Part shown: piece by piece, positions 52,034-60,205 of the stretch
Layout of the letters: the number at the start of each line of letters is the position of its first letter
Numbering within the stretch: the stretch's first letter is position 1
Notes under the pieces: generated by a model
The model's input: only the letters and a program-made list of their open reading frames with translations
What the model was told of the DNA's origin: nothing
The model's database searches: none
NCBI GenBank assembly: GCA_016195565.1
Contig: JACPZK010000029.1
Location: 1 to 64,000 of the forward strand
Origin: Nitrospirota bacterium
GTDB taxonomy: Bacteria > Nitrospirota > Thermodesulfovibrionia > Thermodesulfovibrionales > UBA1546
Length of the DNA stretch: 64,000 bases
Reading direction: 5' to 3'
Position numbers and translations under genes: made by a program

Positions 52034-53371
52034 CTATTCTTCCTTCAATATCTTCCAGAGACTCGTTCTTGATATGCCAAGCGCTTCAGCAGCCTTTGAG
52101 CGGTTCCCTCCGAGCATCTTCACGACCTTTTCAACATACTCTTTAACAAGCTCGTCGATAGTCAGTACCTTGTCGGGATCAATAGTGTCGATCTGGAGAA
52201 CACGGATAGCTCTCGGCAGGCTTTCAGGTGTGATAAGCCCGGTTTTTTCAAGTATGATTGCCCTCTCAATAATATTTTCAAGCTCCCTTACATTGCCGGG
52301 GAAACTGTAGTTTATGAGAATATGCATCGCATCATCAGTAAATCCGGCAATCTTTTTGCTGGACTTCGGAAGATGTTTTTTGAGAAAGAAATAACTGAGA
52401 GGCTTGATATCATCTATCCTCTCTCTCAAAGGAGGTATATATATTTCCATTATGTTGAGCCGATAATAAAGGTCTTCCCGGAATCTGCCTTCCGAGATAA
52501 GCCTTTTAACATTCTGGTTAGTGGCCGCAATAAACCTCGCATCAACTTTAATCGGTCTTGTTCCTCCAACCCGATAGAACTCTCCTTCTTCAACGACTTT
52601 AAGAAGCTTTGCCTGCAGGTTCGTCGGCAGCTCGGCAATCTCGTCAAGAAAAAGAGTGCCCGTGTCCGCAATCTCGACAAGCCCCTGCTTTGTTGAAACC
52701 GCGCCTGTAAAAGCGCCCCTTTCGTAACCAAATAGCTCGCTCGCAAGCAGTTCTTCCGTGAAAGTCGCGCAGTTAATAGATAGGAAGGGCATATTCTGCC
52801 GCTTGCCGGTAAAGTGGATTGCTTTTGCAATGAGGCTTTTGCCCACGCCTGTCTCACCGGTCAGCAGAATATTGACATCTGAACCTTTCAGTTCCTCAAC
52901 CCTCTCAAGAATGCGTCTCATGCCTTCGCTCCTGGCAATAATAGATATCTTTTTATCCATGCCTACAAAGGTGCGTAAGGCGATGTTTTCTTTTTTGAGG
53001 CTCCTCTGCTGAAAGATCTTTCCGGCTTTCAGCAGAAGTTCGTCAAGGTCAAAAGGCTTGGTAATATAATCAACAGCGCCTTTTTTCATAGCTTCGACAG
53101 CTGAACTGATACTGCCGAATCCGGTAATGATAATCACTTCTGTTTCAGGATGATGGACTCTTACTTTATCAAGCAACTCTATCCCGCTCATGCCAGGCAT
53201 TTTAATATCGGTGATAAGGACATCAAAATGGTCTTTCTCTATCACCTGAAGGGCCTCGGTTCCATTTCTGGAATAAGCGACTTTATAACCCTCTTCCTGA
53301 AGGGTGTCAACAATATTGTTGAGCGTAATCTCTTCGTCTTCAGCTACGAGTATTTTAAACGCCATAATCAA
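52034..53371 (-). CDS. NtrC-family sigma-54-dependent response regulator (copy B)
   Basis: 445 aa. Receiver (VLITDIKMPGMSGIELLDKV), AAA+ domain with GETGVGKS, GAFTGA and GTLFLDEIAEL, and C-terminal Fis helix-turn-helix GGNRSKAAEALGISRTSLWKILKE. It is strongly similar throughout to copy A at 31934-33262; the DNA-recognition helices are almost identical, so the two may share sites. It follows its kinase gene by 31 bp and ends next to the duplicated 20-mers. Confidence 0.95.
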   Translation of the reverse strand: MIMAFKILVAEDEEITLNNIVDTLQEEGYKVAYSRNGTEALQVIEKDHFDVLITDIKMPGMSGIELLDKVRVHHPETEVIIITGFGSISSAVEAMKKGAVDYITKPFDLDELLLKAGKIFQQRSLKKENIALRTFVGMDKKISIIARSEGMRRILERVEELKGSDVNILLTGETGVGKSLIAKAIHFTGKRQNMPFLSINCATFTEELLASELFGYERGAFTGAVSTKQGLVEIADTGTLFLDEIAELPTNLQAKLLKVVEEGEFYRVGGTRPIKVDARFIAATNQNVKRLISEGRFREDLYYRLNIMEIYIPPLRERIDDIKPLSYFFLKKHLPKSSKKIAGFTDDAMHILINYSFPGNVRELENIIERAIILEKTGLITPESLPRAIRVLQIDTIDPDKVLTIDELVKEYVEKVVKMLGGNRSKAAEALGISRTSLWKILKEE

Positions 53372-53402
53372 TAATTCCTTTCATGCTGTAAAACAAACCC
53401 AA

Positions 53403-54959
53403 TCATACTTTACCTGCTGATTTGGGCAGTGTGATGATGAATGTCGTTCCACTGCCTTCTTCGCTTTCAACTGTTATCTCTCCTTTATGTTTCTGAATAA
53501 TATTGAAAACTATTGCAAGTCCTAATCCGGTGCCTTTGTCTTTTGTTGTATAGAAGGGCTCGAAAATTTTCTCTACTGCTTCTTGTGAAATGCCGCGCCC
53601 TGTATCAGACAGTCTAATCCTGATATTTGCATCTTCTTCAACGGCTCTCACAATGATACTCCCCTCGCCTGAAACAGCATCTATGGCGTTGGATATGAGA
53701 TTGATAAAAACCCTCTCCATCTGCTCCTGATCTGCGTAGATGACAATTTCTTCGGGATGGAACTCAAGATGAAACCTGATGCTGTCAATAGACCTTGAAC
53801 CCCCGATGTGCTTATAGACCCCGTTTACAAGGCTGCGCAATTCAACCGGCCTGAGATTGGGCTCTCTTCCCCTTGCAAATTCAAGGAGGTCGCTCACAAT
53901 GCTTTTAACCCGCATGGTCTGCCCGAATATATCATCAAGCCCCTTCTTAATAAATGCAGGGCACTCATCTTCTGATTTCTTCAATAGCCTCTGCGCGGTC
54001 GTATAAATGTTATTCAACGGGTTGTTGAGCTCATGTGCAACGCCGGATGCAAGAGTGCCAATCGCCGCAAGCTTTTTGCTCTGGAGGAGTTCTTTTTCCC
54101 TCTGAATTAATTGCTCCTCCATCGAGTTAAATTTTTGTATGAGCACACCGACTTCATCATTGTCACCCCACCTCAGCCTGCCGACTGACATCTTTGAGAA
54201 ATCGCCGCCGCCGGTTCTTTCAACAACTGTGGTTAACAAGTTTAGTCTTTTGACTACATTGCCTGTCACATACAGGAACGCCCCTCCTCCCGCAATAAGA
54301 AACACTGTGAAAAATATCAGTATGGCTATCTGTGATCTGCGGATAAAGCCATCAACCTTTTCTCTCGCTATCTTGTCCAGTTCCTTTGACATTACAAGAA
54401 TTTCTTCACCATCCTTCCTGAGTGTGCGTATCTCGGAATCAAGCTCATAAAGGTTTCTGATTGCCGGGTTATTTTTTTTGAGGTGAAAAATGTTTTCAAT
54501 GAGTTCTGCATTGACAAGCGGCCTTTCGAGAAATGTAGTCTCGATTATCCTGAAAAAAATGGAGTATTGCATGTGAAAGGGCTTAATTCTGCCGAACTCG
54601 TTCCTGAAATCATAAACAATCTTTTCTATATGATTAAACCTCCGGCTGTATTCATCAATTTTTTTCCTGAGGCTTAAAAGGCCTCCGGTGCTGTCCGGAT
54701 ACCTGTTTTCCGCCAAAATATCGTCCAATTGTTTCAGGTAATCACGAACACTTTTGACTTCATTCAGATCACCAGTAAGAAAAAAGTTCTTTTCGTGCCT
54801 CCTTAACTGAAGCGACTTGCTACTGATTGTATCAGTGGTCTCAAGAAAGACTATCTCTTTCTTTATCTGTATGAAGTTTATATACTCAAAAGCCGCAAGC
54901 ACGGCAATTATAAAGGCGCTTGTCAAAAAGCTCAGGATTATCTTCTTTTTCAGGGACAT
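53403..54959 (-). CDS. Membrane sensor histidine kinase (copy B)
   Basis: 518 aa with the same layout as copy A: a transmembrane helix, an all-helical periplasmic sensor, a second transmembrane helix, HAMP, the His box GVAHELNNPLNNIYTTAQR, and ATPase motifs NAIDAV, DTGRGIS and TTKDKGTGLGLAIV. Shared sensor motifs with copy A (KSLQLRRHEKNFF and TTFLERPLVNAELI) show a common origin. The signal is unknown. Confidence 0.95.
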   Translation of the reverse strand: MSLKKKIILSFLTSAFIIAVLAAFEYINFIQIKKEIVFLETTDTISSKSLQLRRHEKNFFLTGDLNEVKSVRDYLKQLDDILAENRYPDSTGGLLSLRKKIDEYSRRFNHIEKIVYDFRNEFGRIKPFHMQYSIFFRIIETTFLERPLVNAELIENIFHLKKNNPAIRNLYELDSEIRTLRKDGEEILVMSKELDKIAREKVDGFIRRSQIAILIFFTVFLIAGGGAFLYVTGNVVKRLNLLTTVVERTGGGDFSKMSVGRLRWGDNDEVGVLIQKFNSMEEQLIQREKELLQSKKLAAIGTLASGVAHELNNPLNNIYTTAQRLLKKSEDECPAFIKKGLDDIFGQTMRVKSIVSDLLEFARGREPNLRPVELRSLVNGVYKHIGGSRSIDSIRFHLEFHPEEIVIYADQEQMERVFINLISNAIDAVSGEGSIIVRAVEEDANIRIRLSDTGRGISQEAVEKIFEPFYTTKDKGTGLGLAIVFNIIQKHKGEITVESEEGSGTTFIITLPKSAGKV

Positions 54960-55346
54960 ACTGCCCTATATTATCACCAATGAATTGAAAAATGAAAATG
55001 CCCTCTGCGGACAGTCGGGCATATAAGTATTCTTTCAGAAAAATGGGGAAACTGGAAACACTACAGAAAGATTAAAGGGTTAGTCTTCTTCGGCTCGAAA
55101 ATAAATCTGCAAAAGTAAACTGCTAAGCGCTTCCACTACTTTGAACTATTTGCCTTAACCCATTCACCTATTCACCTGTCTTTCTTCCCTTCCGAAGTTC
55201 TCGCAGCATCAGCAAAGAGCCGCCCCAGCACTTTTCGAAGCGTAAGAGAAGAGTCGCCCGTGGCGACTGCACTTCTGAACTTTTTAATTGTTGCTAATGT
55301 GGGAAGTGGCGTTTGACTATACCCCAATCTATTTCGGGCATATGAG

Positions 55347-55375
55347 TTGACTAATATTGTCCAATGATGTATAGT
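55347..55375 (+). promoter_or_regulatory. Promoter of the HTH-methyltransferase gene
   Basis: TTGACT (55347-55352) and TATAGT (55370-55375) are 17 bp apart; transcription would start near 55382, so translation should start at the ATG 55393. A second TTGACTA copy at 55314-55320 and the nearby dyads could bind the HTH domain of the encoded protein. The rest of 55027-55340 has no gene; a small hairpin GTCGCC-CGT-GGCGAC is at about 55254-55268. Confidence 0.65.
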
Positions 55376-55392
55376 TTATGGTGAGGTCCGGT

Positions 55393-57003
55393 ATGAACAA
55401 ACCAACAACGATTGAAATGCTCAATACAAAACAAACAGCCTTGCTTTTAGGGGTTAGTCCTAAAACAATTTACCGCATGGAAGAAAAAGGGCTGATTCAA
55501 TCTATTAGAACGCCAGGCGGTCAGCGCAGATTCAATAGGGAAGATTTACAGAATTATTTAAACGCAAGCAAATCATTTACTGCCCCTCAAAATCCGAGCA
55601 AATATAAAACTTCCGCCAATCTGTCCCCTTCTTTTGTAAAAGAAAAAGCTGCTGGATACTCTCTTTTTGAGCCATCTGAAATTGATATATCATCATCTGT
55701 CTCAAGATTACAGCAGCAAATAGCATTGAAAAATATCAGAAGCCACAAACAGCATTACGACACCGGCACGGATATATTCAGATGGATAGAGGAATGGGAC
55801 TTTAAAAGCTACCGAACTAAAACCTATACGCATGGATTCCACACTTATCCCGCAATGTTCATACCGCAGGTCGCCCGAAAGCTGATAGAAGTCTTTTCAT
55901 CCGAGCATGATACTGTTTGCGACATATTCTGCGGTTCCGGCACCACCCTTGTTGAAAGCAGCCTTTTGAACAGAAATTCCATAGGCATTGAATTAAACCC
56001 TTTAGCTGTTCTGATTGCAAAGGTCAAAACCACGCCTATCGACCCACAGACCCTAACTAACAATCTAAAAACAATTTTAACTGGCTATGAAAATGTAAAA
56101 AATATTGCACCTCCAAAATTTAATAATATAGACTTCTGGTTTTCTGAAGCAGTCATTAAAGACCTTGCAAAACTCAAGCAGGCAATATGGAATATCTCAG
56201 AAGAAAATATCAGGAATTTCTTTGCAGTATGTTTCAGTGAAGTTGTAAGGATTGTTTCTTTTACGAGGCATAAGGAATTTAAACTATTCAGGGATAAAGC
56301 TAAATTAGAAAAATCTTTTAAGCCGGATGTTCTGGGCGAGTTTATAAGGATGTGTGAAAATAACATTTTGGGAATGAAGGAATACATCCATGATGTTATG
56401 CCTAATACCAATGTAAAAATCATACTCGGCGACTCAACAAAAGATAACGGCATTCCTCCGGAATCTGTAGATTTCATCATAACTTCACCGCCATATGGCG
56501 ACAGTAGAACCACCGTAGCTTATGGACAATTTTCGCGGCTGCCAGCCCAATGGCTGGATTTATTGCCTCCGCAGGTCAAAGATATTGACAAAGAATTGCT
56601 TGGAGGCAAAAACAATGTGAGCATAAATGACCCTGCAATTGATTTATCAGACACTTTAAAATTTACTATAAAATTTATTTCAGAGAGAGATTCGGAGAGG
56701 GCAAAAGATGTTTTAAGTTTTTACAGGGACTTATATAAGGCGCTTATTCAGGCGCACAAGATTTTACGCCCTAAAAAATATTTTTGCCTAATTGTCGGCA
56801 ACAGAACCGTAAAAGAACTGGTATTAAAGACCGATGGGATAATCTGTGAGTTCGGAGAAAAAATCGGTTTTGTTTCTCAGGGCATTCTTTATAGAAATAT
56901 CCCTAACAAGAGGATGCCCCTTAAAAACAGTCCTACAAATGTGCCAGGCAAAACCGGATTTACAATGCAGAAAGAAAGTATCGTCTTGCTTAAAAAACTT
57001 TAA
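55393..57003 (+). CDS. DNA methyltransferase with N-terminal MerR/excisionase-like HTH
   Basis: 536 aa from ATG 55393; the frame also contains an ATG at 55378, which would lie upstream of the predicted transcript start. Residues ~8-55 form a MerR-like helix-turn-helix with wing (TKQTALLLGVSPKTIYRMEE, TPGGQRRFNREDLQNYL). The methyltransferase follows with DIFCGSGT (about 176) and TSPPYGDSRTTVAYGQFSRL (about 363). It is a beta-type, probably N4-cytosine, enzyme. The HTH may let the enzyme control its own promoter. It faces the restriction gene convergently, with 9 bp between stops. Confidence 0.88.
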   Translation: MNKPTTIEMLNTKQTALLLGVSPKTIYRMEEKGLIQSIRTPGGQRRFNREDLQNYLNASKSFTAPQNPSKYKTSANLSPSFVKEKAAGYSLFEPSEIDISSSVSRLQQQIALKNIRSHKQHYDTGTDIFRWIEEWDFKSYRTKTYTHGFHTYPAMFIPQVARKLIEVFSSEHDTVCDIFCGSGTTLVESSLLNRNSIGIELNPLAVLIAKVKTTPIDPQTLTNNLKTILTGYENVKNIAPPKFNNIDFWFSEAVIKDLAKLKQAIWNISEENIRNFFAVCFSEVVRIVSFTRHKEFKLFRDKAKLEKSFKPDVLGEFIRMCENNILGMKEYIHDVMPNTNVKIILGDSTKDNGIPPESVDFIITSPPYGDSRTTVAYGQFSRLPAQWLDLLPPQVKDIDKELLGGKNNVSINDPAIDLSDTLKFTIKFISERDSERAKDVLSFYRDLYKALIQAHKILRPKKYFCLIVGNRTVKELVLKTDGIICEFGEKIGFVSQGILYRNIPNKRMPLKNSPTNVPGKTGFTMQKESIVLLKKL

Positions 57004-57012
57004 CATTCAAAT

Positions 57013-57759
57013 TCAGCCATATACAGACTTCAAATCGTCTAAAATTTTTGAAAATTCATATACTGGCTTCTCCCACTCCCCTGGTTTGGTAATATAGACA
57101 AAATCAAAAAACTTTAACATCCCCTTCTGCTGTGGCTTCGTGATTTCGTTATAAAAATTAGTGGTGATAAAGCCGACTTTGAAGTTATCCATAGCCTTAT
57201 AAGTTAAGCCGTATTTCTCTTTTATGGTTTTGCAGTCATTAGAAGAGACAATATCCATCAGCAGTTTCCATCTATATGTTTGCCCTGCTCTTTCCCTTAA
57301 AGATGTCTTAATTGAGTATATTATCACAGGATATTTTTCGGCGTCTGGATGGTAATAAATAAGCAAATCAATATCCGGCTTTTGGACATCATCGCCTACT
57401 TTTATGGTGGCATATTTTTCTATCAATGGATGTTTTTTAGGTTTTAAGGTAATTGCAAGATTAGGGTTAAGCAGATTTTTTTCTTGAAGCTTAATTAAAG
57501 AATAAGCGACTAACCCCTGAAAGCCATTACCTGCAATAGTTTTTCTTGCCTGATCAGCGTTTGAAATTATGCCGTTCTTTATCCTATCTTGAATAAGTAT
57601 CTCCACTTTTGCAGTTGCGTTTTGCATTATTTCAGTCAGATAGTTCATGGCCTTTATATCCCCGATTACTTTGGCTTTTTCCTCAAGCCTTTCTTTTATC
57701 GGCGTGAAATAATACCTGCTTTCAATCTCTGATATGGTTTTTATATTTATATTAAGCAT
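57013..57759 (-). CDS. Type II restriction endonuclease, BsaWI-like (CCGG family)
   Basis: 248 aa. PD-(D/E)xK-type core: KPDIDLLIYY followed by PVIIYSIKTSLRERAGQTYR (S-x-K, then RER). The RER run after the catalytic Lys matches the motif used by CCGG-recognising enzymes (NgoMIV, Cfr10I, BsaWI) to read the site. I therefore infer a target with a CCGG core. The partner is the convergent methyltransferase. No separate C protein is present. Confidence 0.72.
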   Translation of the reverse strand: MLNINIKTISEIESRYYFTPIKERLEEKAKVIGDIKAMNYLTEIMQNATAKVEILIQDRIKNGIISNADQARKTIAGNGFQGLVAYSLIKLQEKNLLNPNLAITLKPKKHPLIEKYATIKVGDDVQKPDIDLLIYYHPDAEKYPVIIYSIKTSLRERAGQTYRWKLLMDIVSSNDCKTIKEKYGLTYKAMDNFKVGFITTNFYNEITKPQQKGMLKFFDFVYITKPGEWEKPVYEFSKILDDLKSVYG

Positions 57760-57942
57760 ATAAGTTTTTCCTCAAAGCAAAATCGTTTGTTGCTTAATAG
57801 TTACAAGAATACATGTTCACGTACCCCCTCGTCAAATACCTACCAAAGAAAACAAGAGATTCTATCCATGAAATGTGCAAAAGCGCACACAAACGCAAAC
57901 CACTGAAAGCTGAACAGATGCAAGTCTCGCACAACACAGCCT

Positions 57943-58284
57943 TTAGTCTCTTGTGTCCCCCTTAAGATAATCTCCAAGCAGCCCTCTGCTGTGCTCGTCG
58001 TCATGGCAATAGGCGCAGAGGTTCTCCCAGTTGGAGCCGTCAGGAGGATTGTTCCTGTTGTTGCCGTCTTTATGATGCACTGTGAGGAGTTGCCGGTCTT
58101 TGAAGTCAAACTCCCTTCCGCATTTGGCGCATATCAGGCCGTGGATTTTCAGGGATTGCTCCCTGTAATCGGAGACAGGGGCCTTGCCCTTTTTTAATTC
58201 CCTGACGATTTCAGCGGCGGTTTTGCCTGCTGCAGGCTTTTGCGGCAAGGGTTTTCTGAATTTCATTCGTTGTCTGCTTCCCAA
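57943..58284 (-). CDS. YajD-like HNH nuclease
   Basis: 113 aa. A TTG start with AGGAGGT 6 bp upstream. The zinc Cys pairs CAKC and CAYC bracket the HNH core TVHHKDGNNRNNPPDGSNWE. The family is found widely in proteobacteria; its target is unknown. It could be part of the mobile/defence cluster with the adjacent R-M system. 57760-57942 has no convincing gene. Confidence 0.85.
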   Translation of the reverse strand: MGSRQRMKFRKPLPQKPAAGKTAAEIVRELKKGKAPVSDYREQSLKIHGLICAKCGREFDFKDRQLLTVHHKDGNNRNNPPDGSNWENLCAYCHDDEHSRGLLGDYLKGDTRD

Positions 58285-58361
58285 AAACTTACCTCCTGTC
58301 CCGCCTCTCTGCGGAATTAAAACATAAAAATCGCCGGCTCATGCGATTACCCATGAAGGAC

Positions 58362-59123
58362 TTACCGTAATACCCTCACTAAAAGCTCTATCGCAACCCC
58401 GATATATCTCTGCACATCGAGCGAGGGGCCGAGCAGCTGTACCTGGCCCGCCCTTGTGGTAAGCCGGTCGTCAAAGCGCGCCTGAGAAGAGCGGCGGCGC
58501 AGTTCGGCAAGCAGCGCAGTGAAATTGGCTGTCCGTGAAGGCTGAAGAGCCGGTCCGAGGGAACTATAGTCCAGCGCCCCTTCTCTAAATACGAGCGGCA
58601 GTACCCCTTCGGCATAGACGAAAAGAAACCCCTCCCGTTCTTCTGTTATCTTCTGCTCGGTAGTCTTCACGGTTTTGGATATTACCAGCCCGCCTGTGAG
58701 AACAGCTTTTCCAATATCGAACTTCCGCTCTTTCGTGGTCTCGGTGGATGTTTCCTGTTTCATGCCCATGCCCCGGATTATCAGAAAGATCTTCTGATAA
58801 TCAACGGCGAGCGTCTCCTTCTGCCGTGACTCCGCATGGAGCGTATGGCCGTTGAATCTGAACATCCGCACAGGAAATCCCTTTTGGCTGCTCGCGGCCT
58901 CTTCGTCTGAGATCATGATCGTGGTGAGTCCTGAGGCTTTGAGTTTGCAACTGGCCTCGTCGGCTGCAACCTGCTCTCCGAAGGTGGCGATCACGAGTGG
59001 CCCGCTCCCTGAAACCCGCAGGCGAACGCTTGCCTCATAGGAGGTGATTCCCAAAGCGGACGCCAGCGCCGGCGCGAAAGCTGCCCTGTCTTCAGGGAGA
59101 TTATGGATCGCAAGGAAATACAT
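58362..59123 (-). CDS. GC-rich hypothetical protein
   Basis: 253 aa. Residues ~1-75 (LPEDRAAFAPALASALGITS, VIATFGEQVAADEASCKL) resemble a small alpha/beta ligand-binding or L7/L12-C-terminal-like domain. The rest has KTVKTTEQKITEEREGFLFV and a helical C-terminus. No transmembrane helix is evident, and I recognise no family. GC content is visibly higher than in flanking genes, which suggests recent acquisition. Confidence 0.65.
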   Translation of the reverse strand: MYFLAIHNLPEDRAAFAPALASALGITSYEASVRLRVSGSGPLVIATFGEQVAADEASCKLKASGLTTIMISDEEAASSQKGFPVRMFRFNGHTLHAESRQKETLAVDYQKIFLIIRGMGMKQETSTETTKERKFDIGKAVLTGGLVISKTVKTTEQKITEEREGFLFVYAEGVLPLVFREGALDYSSLGPALQPSRTANFTALLAELRRRSSQARFDDRLTTRAGQVQLLGPSLDVQRYIGVAIELLVRVLR

Positions 59124-59212
59124 TACTTATATTATACAGAAGCGCGGCAGGCTGAAGGCAATTCCCCCTTCCCCTTGTAAAGATTACCGAATTTCTTTAA
59201 AATTAAAGCACT

Positions 59213-59884
59213 ATGACTATTGAAACAGGGCTTCTTGTACTTGAATCAGTGCTGCTTCTTGCCACAATCATACTTTTGCTTTTCGGCCTAAAGGAAGGCA
59301 GGGGCAGGAAAAAACTTCTGCTTGAGGTTGAGCGGGCAACAAAGGTGCTGACAAGGCAGGAATACTTTCTGACAGTCACAGATACAATGATGGAAGCCAA
59401 GACTGAAGTAATAGGGGCAATAACAGGCAGATTGCCTATAGGAGAAGACAAAAAGAGAACGAGGGATATTATAGATACGATTGAAAAATTGACAAAGGAA
59501 GGGGTTCGTGTCAGATACCTCATGCCTAAATTCTCTGACAGACTGCATATTGGTTATTTGTATATGAAAGCCGGCGCTGAGATTCGGTACAGCAGTTGTC
59601 TCATGGTACATAACATCCGCTTTATAATTGTGGATGATAGGATTGTTGTAATAGGTATCCCTGAGAGCATAGGTGAAAAGGAAGCAACAAAGAAGGGCTA
59701 TAGAATACCATCAGAAGGTCTTGCATTAATACTTAAAGACTACTTCAATGAGTGCGGCAACCAGATAAGCTTTGTGGAGTATCTGAAAGAGGTAATCAAG
59801 CAGACCGGCACAACGCCCAAACTCCTTGCGCGTGAACTTCAGATAGATGAAACTGAATTAGAAAAGTTTACCCAGGCCGCCTAA
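59213..59884 (+). CDS. Membrane-anchored protein with degenerate PLD-like domain
   Basis: 223 aa. An N-terminal transmembrane helix ([18 protein letters not shown]), a coiled stretch and a domain resembling one half of a phospholipase-D/TrmB-type fold: [44 protein letters not shown]. The HxK motif is altered to HNIR, so catalysis is doubtful. The C-terminal ~35 residues ([19 protein letters not shown]) look like a small helical, HTH-like unit. Its 3' end overlaps ybaB by 27 bp, tail to tail. Confidence 0.65.
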   Translation: MTIETGLLVLESVLLLATIILLLFGLKEGRGRKKLLLEVERATKVLTRQEYFLTVTDTMMEAKTEVIGAITGRLPIGEDKKRTRDIIDTIEKLTKEGVRVRYLMPKFSDRLHIGYLYMKAGAEIRYSSCLMVHNIRFIIVDDRIVVIGIPESIGEKEATKKGYRIPSEGLALILKDYFNECGNQISFVEYLKEVIKQTGTTPKLLARELQIDETELEKFTQAA

Positions 59885-60205
59885 TCCCGGTATCTGCATT
59901 CCTCCGGTAAGCTTTGACATCCCTTCATTGGCCATTTCCTGCGCCCGTCTCAGCGCCTCATTGGCTGCGGCAAGTATAAGGTCCTGCAGCATCTCAACAT
60001 CATCAGGATTTACAACATCCTTTTCTATTTTTATGGAGATGATTTCTCCTCCGCCATTGGCAATGACGGTAACCATGCCTCCGCCTGCTGTTGCTTCAAC
60101 CGTCTTCTTCTTTGACTCTTCCTGCATCCTCTGCATCTCTGTCTGAAGCTTTTGAGCCTCACGCATAATATCACCGAGCATCTTCTTAGACATCTTTGTT
60201 TCCAC
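59858..60205 (-). CDS. ybaB: YbaB/EbfC nucleoid-associated protein
   Basis: 115 aa. Family core: [37 protein letters not shown] and [20 protein letters not shown]. It binds DNA as a dimer. It overlaps the dnaX end by 20 bp, the standard dnaX-ybaB arrangement. An internal ATG 12 bp downstream (MSKKMLGD) may be the real start. Confidence 0.95.
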   Translation of the reverse strand: METKMSKKMLGDIMREAQKLQTEMQRMQEESKKKTVEATAGGGMVTVIANGGGEIISIKIEKDVVNPDDVEMLQDLILAAANEALRRAQEMANEGMSKLTGGMQIPGLGGLGKLF

